From assembly GCF_042427745.1 (NCBI RefSeq), contig NZ_JBHMFA010000034.1: a DNA stretch of 64,000 bases; one strand, written 5' to 3'. Under the pieces are notes generated by a model. That model did no database searches. It saw only the letters and a program-made list of their open reading frames with translations, and was not told the DNA's origin. This stretch comes from Algibacter miyuki (GTDB lineage: Bacteria; Bacteroidota; Bacteroidia; Flavobacteriales; Flavobacteriaceae). Below, piece by piece: positions 36,531-46,127 of the stretch. Numbering within the stretch: position 1 is the first letter of the stretch; the number at the start of each line of letters is the position of its first letter. Position numbers and translations under genes: made by a program.

Positions 36531-37238
36531 TTACAGTTCCCTTATTTTCAGATTTCTCCAGTGAATAATACCCTGTTTCCCGCCATGTACCTGCAAGCCA
36601 ATAAACCCTTTTGGGTATTCGTTCTCTTCATCAATCCAATGCGCAGCAGGAATTCCATTTACCCAGGTTTTAAACACATTGCCCTCCACTTTAATCGTGA
36701 GCCGATTCCATCCACTGCGATCTATGGCATTTTTCAATGGCGCATGTTCAGGTGCCTTTAGCGGATAAAACCAACCACCACAACTCTGACCATAAATGCC
36801 TCCGGACCAACCACGGCCTTTTTTGTCTAAATCTTCCATTTCTGCTTGAGGGCCAAAAACCGTATTTCGATTCTCATCTTTTCTAATTCTTGACCGAATT
36901 TGCACACCAGTATTGCCATCAACTTCCCACTTGGTTTCGCAAGTAAAAATAAAGTCTACATATTCTTTGTCGGCACATAAGAAAGTGCTGGGCCCTTCGC
37001 TGCATGTTCCCACAATCTCACCATCAACAACTTCAAATTTCATGGTTCCCTGCTTTGGCGTCCATCCGTTTAATGTTTCACCATCAAAAAGGAATTTGAA
37101 TTTTTTACTCGTCATTTTGGGTTCCTTATCGGTATTGATAAGTTGTTGCTCTTTGCTCTTCAAGTCGTCCTGTGCTATTGCGCTAAAAGCGATAACCACG
37201 AGACTAATCAACATGAGCAGTTTCTTTCTTGATACCAT
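36531..37238 (-). CDS. DUF1080 (3-keto-disaccharide hydrolase family) protein
   Basis: 235 residues with a signal peptide (1-22, ending SAIAQ). The single domain is DUF1080, a concanavalin-like sandwich: FLFDGETLNGWTPK opening, GNTGVQIRSRI, WSGGIYGQSCGGWFYPL, WNRLTIKVEGNVFKTWVNG, PKGFIGLQVHGG and the closing RNLKIREL. The Pfam family includes members that hydrolyse 3-keto-glycosides after an oxidoreductase has acted. It is 51 bases upstream of the lyase gene on the same strand and follows the 37270 gene by 31 bases. A second DUF1080 protein at 54167 is only distantly similar. Confidence 0.88.
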   Translation of the reverse strand: MVSRKKLLMLISLVVIAFSAIAQDDLKSKEQQLINTDKEPKMTSKKFKFLFDGETLNGWTPKQGTMKFEVVDGEIVGTCSEGPSTFLCADKEYVDFIFTCETKWEVDGNTGVQIRSRIRKDENRNTVFGPQAEMEDLDKKGRGWSGGIYGQSCGGWFYPLKAPEHAPLKNAIDRSGWNRLTIKVEGNVFKTWVNGIPAAHWIDEENEYPKGFIGLQVHGGKQGIIHWRNLKIREL

Positions 37239-37269
37239 CAGCTAATTGTTATTAGTTACTATTCTATTC

Positions 37270-38247
37270 TTATTTTCCTCCTTCCAATTCCTTTATCAGC
37301 CATTTGGCAAACCCGAGGTAGGAGTTCGGATCTGATTCAGGGCCAACCGGTCTAGTATTACCACAGCCATGCGGAAACGCATTCAGGTAGTAATACATGT
37401 TTTCATGATGCTTTGGCAATCCTCTTTTCCAAAAAGCCTTCAGCCACTCTCTTTCAAGAAAGTCGGTGTAAGTATCACAATCCTTATACTGGTAGGGTCC
37501 ATAATAAAAAAGATAATCCTTACCTTGCTCTAAAACCCATTTAGCACCTCTTGCTATTTCCTCAGGGTTTGATATCTCATTTCCTAAAGGCCAATAGCGA
37601 TTATACTGATGAGATTCTATGCAGACACCATCCATCGTACTAACAATTTCTCTTGCTTTTGGATCGTCAAGAAAGACGGCAGGATGAACAACCATTTGTA
37701 TCAGTTTGTAATTGTCGTTTTTTATCAGTCCAAGAGCATGAGCATCTTTGAATACTTTTCGTGTATCGTCTACATCTCTTTGATGAAGTATTCTTGGGTC
37801 TCCATCAATTGGTCCTGTATCACCATTCACTTTGTCATACAGCCAGCCTTCACGACAAATGATGATATGTTTAACCTCATTCCCATCCTGTTCGTATTGG
37901 CGAATTGTCATTATCAGCTTATTGGTTTTCGGATTGGCATCAACCCAATCTCCACCTTGTTGATGGATGTAATGTTCAAAAAAACGTTGTTTGGTACGAA
38001 AGACCCCATTGTATCCTTTTACTACATCGATATTCAAAGCGGTAAAATCATCGGCTTTCAACACATCATCATAATTTCCTATACCGGGCCGCCAATTAGC
38101 AACCCTGTCTCCTCCAGTCATTTCATGAGCACTGTCTCGAGGATAAGGTCTTATACCAACTTTAGAGCGACTCGGCTGTGCGGTTGCTACTGTTGTTAAT
38201 GTTATTACTAAAAAGAACACTAAGAGAAAGGTTTTACAATTTTTCAT
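37270..38247 (-). CDS. Secreted protein of unknown function, possible TIM barrel
   Basis: 325 residues with a signal peptide (1-23, ending TVATAQ). I do not recognise a family. The body alternates strands and helices (NIDVVKGYNGVF, KHIIICREGWLYD, YKLIQMVVHPAVFLDD, MDGVCIESHQYNRYWP, KDYLFYYGPYQYKDCDTYTD, NMYYYLNAFPHGCG) as expected for a beta/alpha barrel. Candidate active-site acids are Glu in CREGW and CIESH. It shares this general plan, but no obvious sequence, with the 7193 gene product. It is first in the cassette with DUF1080 and the lyase; no CAGGAT-type promoter precedes it. Confidence 0.72.
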   Translation of the reverse strand: MKNCKTFLLVFFLVITLTTVATAQPSRSKVGIRPYPRDSAHEMTGGDRVANWRPGIGNYDDVLKADDFTALNIDVVKGYNGVFRTKQRFFEHYIHQQGGDWVDANPKTNKLIMTIRQYEQDGNEVKHIIICREGWLYDKVNGDTGPIDGDPRILHQRDVDDTRKVFKDAHALGLIKNDNYKLIQMVVHPAVFLDDPKAREIVSTMDGVCIESHQYNRYWPLGNEISNPEEIARGAKWVLEQGKDYLFYYGPYQYKDCDTYTDFLEREWLKAFWKRGLPKHHENMYYYLNAFPHGCGNTRPVGPESDPNSYLGFAKWLIKELEGGK

Positions 38248-38474
38248 TTTTCGAGTTTTAATGGGTATTAAATGATTGATTTATTTTAATCTTGACCATC
38301 TTAAAGGTCTATCGTATTAAGCTAGGTGATTGTTTGAATATACCCTCCAGAGCACAACCATAAGGCAATCTCTAACGGAATATCTCTAGCACAATTAAAC
38401 CTATCAAAATAGGTTTTCTGCTTCATTTTACTGTCCAATGAATACCTATTACATTAATTCAGTGTATCTCATTT

Positions 38475-39929
38475 TTAATTGTTTTTGCTGTTTTTATCAG
38501 ATGCTTCATATGACAAATGTCCTGTAGATCCTTCTCCTAATATTTTATATTGTTTTTTAGGTAACTGGGAACGATGCTTCGCAATGATTGCAGTATATTT
38601 TTTATTCTTTATTTCGTTATACCATTCATTGGGATCCATTTTATGATTATAAAATTCTTCAGAACCATCTTTATACTGAATAAAACGATAGTCTTCAGAA
38701 GTTATGCTATAGTTACCTGGCCCGAAACTGGTTCGTGCAAAATGAGACCATTCTGAATTTGGATTTTTCAATAGTGGCACTAAAGAATGTCCTTCTAGTT
38801 TAGAATCTGATTTAATATTTGTCAATTCCAATAAGGTAGGATAGACATCTAATAATTGTACTGGTTTATTGCACACTTTTCCTTTTTCAATACCAGGACC
38901 AACAATTATTAAAGGCACTCTCGTGCCATCTTCCCATAAACTTCGTTTGGCATAACGTTCTTTTTCGCCCAAATGAAATCCATGATCGCTGAAGAATACA
39001 ATATATGTATTATCACCATATTCGCCATTATCCAGAGCGGTAATCACGCGTCCTACTTGTTCATCTACAAAACTTACACACGCCAAATAAGATTGCACAA
39101 GAGGTTTCCAAGCATCATTTTCTAAAACCCATTCATGAGTTGGAGACACGTGTTTTTCTCTTGTAATATCTATTCCATAAGGTGAAATATCGTCCAAATC
39201 ATCTGATATAGTTTTTGGTAATTGAAGAGTTTCTAATGAATACATATCAAACCATTTTTGCGGTGCAAATTGTGGCACATGCGGACGATAAAAACCAACC
39301 CCCATCCAAAAGGGCTTATCGTAATTTTCTTCTAATTTACTTTCTGCCCAAGAGGCTATTTTATAATCTGGCATTTGATTATCTGTCTCTGGAAAAGCAC
39401 CCCAATCCCATAATGGATGCCCTGGATATGTACTAATTTTTTCTTTTGGCATAGGCCCAAAACCTCCAAATTGTCCGGCGTAATTTGGAATATGAGTTTC
39501 GTTTATCCCTTCGCCATTGTGCAATAATTTGCCGCCTCCAAAAACAGTATACCCTTCAGCTTGAAATCGCTTTGGCATCACAGTATTCTTACTTGCTATA
39601 GGCGAATCTTTAATGTCTGGATTTAAAAAATAAATCCCTGAAGTACTTGGGTATAAAGACGTCATCATACTTGCTCTAGAAGGATTACAAACAGGTGCTT
39701 GACAATGTGCATTACTAAAAAGCACACCTCGGGAAGCTAATTTATCCATATTAGGTGTTTTAGCTTGCGGATGTCCACCCAAAACACCTATCCAATCATT
39801 AAGATCATCTACAGCTATAAATAAAACATTTGGCTTTTCTAATGACTCAACTACCTCTTTCTTTTTATTTGAATGACAACCGCTTAGAGATATTACTAAT
39901 GCTAAAACAAATATTACTTTTTCTTTCAT
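38475..39929 (-). CDS. Sulfatase (family S1), iduronate-2-sulfatase-like lipoprotein
   Basis: 484 residues. Lipobox Cys18 in LVISLSGC. Asp41-Asp42 in VDDLNDW and maturation motif C-N-P-S-R from Cys81 followed by ASMMTSLYPSTSGIY. The VDDLNDW opening, the GGGKLLHNG block and the SDHGFHLGE block are characteristic of the iduronate-2-sulfatase-like branch (S1_7). This is the intact counterpart of the truncated copy at 33852. It has its own CAGGAT-type promoter (site g) and stands as a single-gene unit facing the 40183 operon. Confidence 0.94.
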   Translation of the reverse strand: MKEKVIFVLALVISLSGCHSNKKKEVVESLEKPNVLFIAVDDLNDWIGVLGGHPQAKTPNMDKLASRGVLFSNAHCQAPVCNPSRASMMTSLYPSTSGIYFLNPDIKDSPIASKNTVMPKRFQAEGYTVFGGGKLLHNGEGINETHIPNYAGQFGGFGPMPKEKISTYPGHPLWDWGAFPETDNQMPDYKIASWAESKLEENYDKPFWMGVGFYRPHVPQFAPQKWFDMYSLETLQLPKTISDDLDDISPYGIDITREKHVSPTHEWVLENDAWKPLVQSYLACVSFVDEQVGRVITALDNGEYGDNTYIVFFSDHGFHLGEKERYAKRSLWEDGTRVPLIIVGPGIEKGKVCNKPVQLLDVYPTLLELTNIKSDSKLEGHSLVPLLKNPNSEWSHFARTSFGPGNYSITSEDYRFIQYKDGSEEFYNHKMDPNEWYNEIKNKKYTAIIAKHRSQLPKKQYKILGEGSTGHLSYEASDKNSKNN

Positions 39930-39979
39930 GGTATAATTTAAAATCTATATGATGATTAATTTGTTGACTTAAAATCTCA

Positions 39980-40024
39980 TAAATTAAAGCAATTAAATTG
40001 CTATAACCATCCTGTAAAACCATG
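39980..40024 (-). promoter_or_regulatory. CAGGAT-type promoter (site g) for the 38475 sulfatase
   Basis: Minus strand: CAGGAT at 40014-40009 with a CATGG half-site 10 bases upstream; TTAATTTA begins 27 bases downstream (39987), departing from TAnnTTTA at its second base. The 20-base core ATCCTGTAAAACCATGTTAA is identical to that of site i. Confidence 0.57.
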
Positions 40025-40100
40025 TTAAAAAACGCTTCTATGATTTAACGAGCAATGAAAAACCCCATGAATTAAATTTCAATATTCAAATATATTTCCA

Positions 40101-40144
40101 CAGATTCGGCAGGATGAATAATTCAAAAAAGCCTTCTATTTTTA
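40101..40144 (+). promoter_or_regulatory. CAGGAT-type promoter (site h) for the 40183 operon
   Basis: CGGCAGGATGA with CAGGAT at 40110-40115, CAG half-site 9 bases upstream (40101), and TATTTTTA beginning at 40137, exactly 27 bases on. The start codon is 38 bases further. Confidence 0.72.
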
Positions 40145-40182
40145 CCTTATTATGAAGATAATCTTCACTTAAAAATATCAAA

Positions 40183-41727
40183 ATGAAAAAATTATTACCA
40201 TTAGCTATTCTTCTTTTTATTACAGATATAGTACCTGCACAAGAATTTAAAATTATTTCTAATAATATTGGCAAAAGACGAGACATTACGCATAGTATAA
40301 ATTCTAATGGATTTATTGTTGGAATCAATCAATATGGAGGTGGTTATATCACACAAATTGAAATTCCTGGCATTGGAAATATTATGGGAATTCAAGCTCA
40401 GAGATATGGTCGTGGAGGTCAATCTTCAATTCGTGATATGGGAAGAGGTGGACAATATAACCCAACTCAAGCTGGTTTTAGTGATCATGCAGGAACGGAA
40501 TGTAGTATTACAACAGTCTCAAGTAGTAAATTAGTTGTACCAAGCCGTGGCTGTATTTTATATAATGGTGATGGTGGTTATGACTATATTGAATCTGAAA
40601 ATATAAGGGTTGATCCATACAATGATGATGGAGGAAATAGCGATAACGATGGTATTGACGAAACGAATCTATCAGTTACTATAGATGGGCAGGTCTTCAC
40701 AAGACAAGAAGCTGAAGTGCATAGCGATTTTGATTATTACGGAGAATATGAAGATTATACTTCGAAAGCAGGACTCGCTATACCAGCTATCCGTCATTAT
40801 TTAGAATATCGTTTTGTAAGATCATCTACCGAACCAAAAGCTGCTATGAAACAATTTAACGAGGTTGGACTGAAAGCAGCGGGCAAATGGAATGATAGTA
40901 AATTTTTATCAGATATTTCGGTTGTAAATCCTGTTGGTGTATATCCTGGAGGCATTGATAATATGAACAGTATCATTTTATCTTGGAGTATTAGAAATGA
41001 CGTAGCTATTTGGAATCCAGGTTACCGATACCAACAAAAACAAAATGGAGTTTGGGTAATTAAAGCTCGTCAAAAACAATTTCAAGGAAAAATAGAGGAG
41101 TTAAAACTTAGGTTTATTGTTGCCGATTCAAATGATGAAAACTCAGGAAACGCTTTAGGCTTTTATTTACCGTTATCTTATTTAAACGAATTTAATGTTG
41201 TTGGAGTAAAAGAATCAGATAATTCTGAAGTATATGTCGACAATAGAACAACTTCAGATTTTTATCTTGACGGACAATATCGTACACCATCAATGTCTTG
41301 GATTGGTTTTCGAAGTGAGTTAAATGGATTAATTGATAGATCGAAGCTAACTGGTGAATACGCAGGTGTTTATGAAAAATTACGCCAAGAAACGATATTA
41401 CTTCAAGGTACTCCAGCCGAAATTAAAACGGCTTTTACGCAATTAGACACCTATTATGCTAGTTTACTTTCTGTTTCAGATTTTGAAAATAAAAAAAAAG
41501 ATGATTTTCAACTCTTTCCAAACCCTGCCGAAAGCCAGATAAACATTGTTTTAAATAACTCTAATATTAATTCTAAAATAAATGTTTTCAATGCGCTTGG
41601 TGCACTTGTTTATTCCTCAAATGAAATAATTGGTAACAAAATTTCAATACCAACAAACCAGATTGGAGCTACAGGATTATACTTTGTGAAAGTGGGGGCT
41701 TTAACAAAAAAATTGATTCTAAAATAA
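40183..41727 (+). CDS. T9SS-secreted protein of unknown function, paralogue of 24078
   Basis: 514 residues. Signal peptide at 1-19 (IVPAQE). Residues about 25-425 share the conserved blocks of the 24078 lipoprotein: GGGYITQIEIPGIGNIMG, YGRGGQSSIRD, GGQYNPTQAGF, VDPYNDDGGNSDNDGIDE and SDFDYYGEYEDY with IRHYLEYRF. The last 80 residues are a type IX sorting domain (FQLFPNPAES, INVFNALGALVY, GLYFVKVG, KKLILK), so this member is secreted or surface-bound while its paralogue is a lipoprotein. Same core in two locations suggests division of labour, for example long versus short substrates (inference). First gene of a five-gene + operon. Confidence 0.8.
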   Translation: MKKLLPLAILLFITDIVPAQEFKIISNNIGKRRDITHSINSNGFIVGINQYGGGYITQIEIPGIGNIMGIQAQRYGRGGQSSIRDMGRGGQYNPTQAGFSDHAGTECSITTVSSSKLVVPSRGCILYNGDGGYDYIESENIRVDPYNDDGGNSDNDGIDETNLSVTIDGQVFTRQEAEVHSDFDYYGEYEDYTSKAGLAIPAIRHYLEYRFVRSSTEPKAAMKQFNEVGLKAAGKWNDSKFLSDISVVNPVGVYPGGIDNMNSIILSWSIRNDVAIWNPGYRYQQKQNGVWVIKARQKQFQGKIEELKLRFIVADSNDENSGNALGFYLPLSYLNEFNVVGVKESDNSEVYVDNRTTSDFYLDGQYRTPSMSWIGFRSELNGLIDRSKLTGEYAGVYEKLRQETILLQGTPAEIKTAFTQLDTYYASLLSVSDFENKKKDDFQLFPNPAESQINIVLNNSNINSKINVFNALGALVYSSNEIIGNKISIPTNQIGATGLYFVKVGALTKKLILK

Positions 41728-41790
41728 CTAAAATCAAATAAGCACTATCTCAAAAAAACATAAATTTAAAGCGCTTTGCTAAGTATTATT

Positions 41791-44670
41791 ATGAAAAATA
41801 AATTTTTAAAACCTGCATTTTACAATCATATTTCATTAATATTTTTATTGATTTTATCAAGTTGTTCAGCTCAGAACGGATTAGAAAAAGCCTTCGTGAA
41901 TCCACCAGAATCAGCAGGCGCACATACCTGGTGGCATTGGGTCAATGGTAATGTTACCAAAGAAGGGATAACCAAAGATTTAGAATCTTTTAAAAAAGTA
42001 GGTTTAAGTGGATTTCAATTATTTGATGTTGGACTGAGGATTCCTCATGGAGGAACTGTTTTTAACTCCAAAGAGTATCACGACAAAGTAGCATTTGCTA
42101 TTGCAGAAGCTGATAGATTAGGATTAGAAATGGGTATTAATAGCGCATCGGGGTGGTCTAGTACGGGTGGGCCATGGATCAAACCCAAAAACTCTATGAA
42201 GGTTTTGGTTTGGAGTGAGAAAGAAATACATAAGAAAACAACTAGCCCTATTTATTTAGAACTTCCTGAATTAAATAAAATTCAAAAAGAATTTTATTTT
42301 TATGAAGACATTGCGATTCTAGCCTTTCCAAAACCAAAAAATGCTGCGTATAGAATTTCTAACTGGGAAGCAAAGTCATTGACAGATTTAAAAGCGAAAG
42401 CAGATGAATTTACTCCTACTTCTAAAAAAGCTCCTAAAGAAGCCATTATAAAACTAAGCGATGTGGTAATTCTTACTGATAAAATGGACGCAAATGGAAA
42501 ACTGAATTGGACACCTCCATCTGATAATTGGACAGTAGTTCGTATTGGTTACACAACAACAGCTGCAAAAACTAGACCTGCCTCAAAAGGTGGTATCGGT
42601 TTAGAATTAGATAAATTAAGTAAGGAAGCTGTTACAATTCACTGGGAGGCCTTACTAGATAAAACAACAGAGGATGCTAAAGGAAGCAAGGCATATACTA
42701 CAATTCTTATAGATAGTTATGAAGTAGGGCATCAAAATTGGACGGACAACTTTGAAGATGCTTTTCAAGAAAAGCGTGGGTATGATTTAACTCCTAGATT
42801 GCTTTGTGCAACTGGTCGTATTATAGAAAGTAATGAATATTCTGAACGTGTTTTATGGGATTTCAGAAAAACTGTTGCAGATGAAATGTATGAGAACTAC
42901 TTTAAATTCTTCAAAGAAAAATGTCATGAGAACGGACTTAAATTAGCTACAGAAGCATACGGTTCTGGATCTTTTGATGCTCCAGAAGTGAGTAAACTTG
43001 TTGACATCCCAATGACTGAATTTTGGCATAAAGATAAAGCGAAAGGACAAAGAAATATTTGGAAATGGACCAGCCATATTTCGTCTTCAGCGGCACATTT
43101 ATCTGGCAGATCAGTTGTAGGTGCAGAAGCATTTACAAGAATGAAAGGAGATTGGTCGGTACATCCTTATAATTTAAAGATTATAGGAGACAAAGCTTTT
43201 ACAGAAGGAATTAATCGCTACTATTTCCACACCTCTGCACATCAACCTTGGAATGATAATATAAAGCCAGGAATGACAATGAGTAGATTTGGATCTAACA
43301 TACATCGAAACAATACTTGGTTTTATAAATCTAAACCATGGCTTGACTATATTGCTAGATGTCAATTTATAATGCAAACAGGAACGAACCAAGCAGATGC
43401 ATTGGTTATGTATGGTGACGAGCGTGGATTTAATAATTTTTTAGGAAAAGTAGAACGTTTAGATTTTGACTTTTTAGAAGGTTATAAATTTGACGTAGCA
43501 GGTATTGATTCATTAGATGATTTGAGTGTCGGAGAAAATGGAGAAATTAGAGTAAGCTACGAAGGGAAGTTATTGGATACTCGCTACAGAATACTCTCGT
43601 TAAAAAGAGATCTATTAATGCGAATAGAATCTATTAAAAAACTTGGAAAACTAGCTCAAGATGGAGCTATTGTAATTGCTCAAAAACCAATAAGAACTCC
43701 GGGAATAGAAACCAATCCAAACGCAACGAAAGAATTTAATGAATTGGTTAAGAAATATTGGGACTCGGGACTGATCCACTTACCATCAACTTATAAAAAG
43801 TCATTAAGTGCGGTAACTCCAGATTGTAAATTACCGTTAGGAATGGAGTATGCTCATCATAAAATTGACAATAGTGATTTCTATTTTGTTTCCAATCAAT
43901 GTTATGATGCTAACAAAGGGACTTGCACTTTTAGAGTAACAGGAAAACAACCCGAACTATGGGATCCTGAAACAGGTAAGATTTCTAAAAACCTCAACTG
44001 GAAACAATTGAAAAACGGAACTACTGAAGTTCAATTAGATATGACTTCTGCACAATCTATATTTGTTGTATTCCAAAAGGAAACTAAAAAAACTAGGGGG
44101 ACATTCAATTCTCCTACTTATAAAACGATTCAAAATATCAACGGTGATTGGAATGTAACTTTTAACGAGAATTTTGGTACAAATGAAACGATACTATTCA
44201 AAAAATTAACTCCTTGGAATGAACATACCAATGAGGATATCAAATATTATTCTGGGACAGCTACTTACAAAACAAATTTTGAATTTGATACAAGTAAAAA
44301 AAAGAAATCCATTCTAATAGATTTAGGACAAGTTGCAGTAATAGCAGAAGTTAAATTGAATGGAAAAGATCTTGGAACATTATGGAAACCTCCATTCCAA
44401 ATAGAAATTAAAGACGTACTAAAAAAAGGAGAGAATACATTAGAAGTTAAAGTAACTAACCTTTGGCCAAATCGTCTTATTGGAGATGCACAATATCCTA
44501 ACTTCAATAATTCTAATAAAACACTTCCTAGTTGGCTAATGGATGGAACGGGAATTCCTGCAACTTCAAAACGAAAAACATACGCTGCTCATAATCATTA
44601 TAAAGCAGATGCTAAACTTTTAAATTCAGGACTTATGGGACCAGTAAAAATACTGACTATAAAAAAATAA
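41791..44670 (+). CDS. Alpha-L-rhamnosidase, GH106, lipoprotein
   Basis: 959 residues from the ATG at 41791; an upstream TTG in frame (41776) is rejected because ATG gives a clean lipoprotein signal (LLILSSCSAQ). The GH106 hallmarks are HTWWHWVNGNVTKEGITKDL, GLSGFQLFDVGL, GLEMGINSASGWSSTGGPW, LIDSYEVGHQNWTDN, VGAEAF and FTEGINRYYFH. The C-terminal sandwich has SILIDLGQVAVIAEVKLNGK and LWPNRLIGDAQYP. It should release terminal rhamnose. Shorter than the 20517 GH106 and clearly diverged from it. The next gene begins 16 bases after the stop. Confidence 0.93.
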   Translation: MKNKFLKPAFYNHISLIFLLILSSCSAQNGLEKAFVNPPESAGAHTWWHWVNGNVTKEGITKDLESFKKVGLSGFQLFDVGLRIPHGGTVFNSKEYHDKVAFAIAEADRLGLEMGINSASGWSSTGGPWIKPKNSMKVLVWSEKEIHKKTTSPIYLELPELNKIQKEFYFYEDIAILAFPKPKNAAYRISNWEAKSLTDLKAKADEFTPTSKKAPKEAIIKLSDVVILTDKMDANGKLNWTPPSDNWTVVRIGYTTTAAKTRPASKGGIGLELDKLSKEAVTIHWEALLDKTTEDAKGSKAYTTILIDSYEVGHQNWTDNFEDAFQEKRGYDLTPRLLCATGRIIESNEYSERVLWDFRKTVADEMYENYFKFFKEKCHENGLKLATEAYGSGSFDAPEVSKLVDIPMTEFWHKDKAKGQRNIWKWTSHISSSAAHLSGRSVVGAEAFTRMKGDWSVHPYNLKIIGDKAFTEGINRYYFHTSAHQPWNDNIKPGMTMSRFGSNIHRNNTWFYKSKPWLDYIARCQFIMQTGTNQADALVMYGDERGFNNFLGKVERLDFDFLEGYKFDVAGIDSLDDLSVGENGEIRVSYEGKLLDTRYRILSLKRDLLMRIESIKKLGKLAQDGAIVIAQKPIRTPGIETNPNATKEFNELVKKYWDSGLIHLPSTYKKSLSAVTPDCKLPLGMEYAHHKIDNSDFYFVSNQCYDANKGTCTFRVTGKQPELWDPETGKISKNLNWKQLKNGTTEVQLDMTSAQSIFVVFQKETKKTRGTFNSPTYKTIQNINGDWNVTFNENFGTNETILFKKLTPWNEHTNEDIKYYSGTATYKTNFEFDTSKKKKSILIDLGQVAVIAEVKLNGKDLGTLWKPPFQIEIKDVLKKGENTLEVKVTNLWPNRLIGDAQYPNFNNSNKTLPSWLMDGTGIPATSKRKTYAAHNHYKADAKLLNSGLMGPVKILTIKK

Positions 44671-44686
44671 AATTACAATTTAAAAC

Positions 44687-46123
44687 ATGATAACTGTAAA
44701 AAAAATAATATGTAGCTGCTTCCTTCTCTTTTTTAGTATCTGTTCAGCACAACAGAAAAAGCCAAATTTGGTTATTATAATTGCGGATGATCATGGTGTA
44801 TTTCATTCTACACCTTACGGATCAACAATTATAGAAACTCCAAATATGCAAAAACTCGCAGATGAGGGAATGCGTTTTGACAATGCCTATATTGCATCGC
44901 CCGCCTGCGCTCCTAGTAGAGCTGCTTTGTTCACTGGTTTAATGCCTTATAATAATGGAATCGTTGGAAATCATGAAAAAAATTTAAAACCCAGTGTATT
45001 ATCTTTAGTTCCTAATCTTATAGTACAAGGGTATGAAGTAGTTTTTCAGGGTAAAGTTGCACATGCACGTAACAATGAACATAAAGGCTATGTACCTAAA
45101 GCAGTGAAAATTCTAAAAAGAGCACCTACACAAGATCAAAAATTAAGTGTTGTAGAAAATTTTCTAAAAACAAGAAATAATGACCGTCCACTAGCACTAT
45201 TTGTGGGATGTACAGATACACATACCCCCTACCCACCAGCAGGTGAATCAAGAATAAAACCAGAGGATGTTATTATAAACAAACGAATCTATACCACTCC
45301 TGAAGCTCAATTAGAAATGAGTAGATACATCCAAGCAGCAGAATCTATAGATACCAAACTTGGAAATATCCTAAAAATGTCAGATATCTATTTAGACAAA
45401 AAAAATACGATGACGGTATATACATCAGATCATGGAATGGCGTGGCCGTTTGCTAAATGGTCTCTTTATGAAACAGGAATACGTACACCATTACTAATCT
45501 CTTGGCCAGGAAAAATTCAACCAAATTCAACAACAAAAGCAATGGTTAGTTGGATTGACTTACTTCCTACATTGATAGATATTGCAGATGGAACAGTACC
45601 TAAAAATATTGATGGGAAACCTTTTACTGCAGTCATTTTAGGAAAGAAAAACAAACACAGAGACGCTATTTACGCAACTCATAAAGGAGATAATGAAAAA
45701 AATGTGTATCCTATTCGTTCACTAAGAATTGGGAAATGGAAATACATTCGGAATTTACATCCAGAGTTTGCCTATACAACGCATACTGATGCTTGGGCTA
45801 CGGAAATCCCAATGACAAAACTACATGCAAATCATGCTGGCCGTCACTGGAATTCCTATTTAGCTGCAGCAAAAAAAGATCCTAACGCAGCTGCTTTTTT
45901 AATAGATTATCATACTAACCCTCCAGAAGAACTGTATAATATTGAGTTAGATCCTTTAGAACAAAACAATCTTGCGGAAGAACCTAAATGTGCTAAAAAA
46001 CTTGCTTCACTTCGAGAAAAAGTGACACAACATATGAAAGAAGTTAATGATGATGAATCCCTAAGTGGTCCACCAAAATTACTTGAAAACTTTTCAATTA
46101 TGAAATCGAAAATAAAAAATTAA
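44687..46123 (+). CDS. Sulfatase (family S1), first of a tandem pair
   Basis: 478 residues; signal peptide 1-22 (FSICSAQ). Asp34-Asp35 in IADDHGV; maturation motif C-A-P-S-R from Cys74, then AALFTGLMPYNNGIVGNHE. SDHGMAWPF and the late ELYNIELDPLEQNN block are present. It is closely related along its whole length to the next gene, so the two arose by tandem duplication. Located 16 bases after GH106 and 4 bases before its twin. Confidence 0.95.
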   Translation: MITVKKIICSCFLLFFSICSAQQKKPNLVIIIADDHGVFHSTPYGSTIIETPNMQKLADEGMRFDNAYIASPACAPSRAALFTGLMPYNNGIVGNHEKNLKPSVLSLVPNLIVQGYEVVFQGKVAHARNNEHKGYVPKAVKILKRAPTQDQKLSVVENFLKTRNNDRPLALFVGCTDTHTPYPPAGESRIKPEDVIINKRIYTTPEAQLEMSRYIQAAESIDTKLGNILKMSDIYLDKKNTMTVYTSDHGMAWPFAKWSLYETGIRTPLLISWPGKIQPNSTTKAMVSWIDLLPTLIDIADGTVPKNIDGKPFTAVILGKKNKHRDAIYATHKGDNEKNVYPIRSLRIGKWKYIRNLHPEFAYTTHTDAWATEIPMTKLHANHAGRHWNSYLAAAKKDPNAAAFLIDYHTNPPEELYNIELDPLEQNNLAEEPKCAKKLASLREKVTQHMKEVNDDESLSGPPKLLENFSIMKSKIKN

Positions 46124-46127
46124 CATC

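Noticed and set aside
36913..37245. 110-codon frame on + opposite DUF1080
   Set aside because: Antisense shadow of a clear family member; no motif.
37609..38199. 196-codon open frame on + opposite the 37270 gene
   Set aside because: It lies fully antisense to a gene with a signal peptide and good operon spacing, has no start context or recognisable motif, and its composition follows from the other strand.
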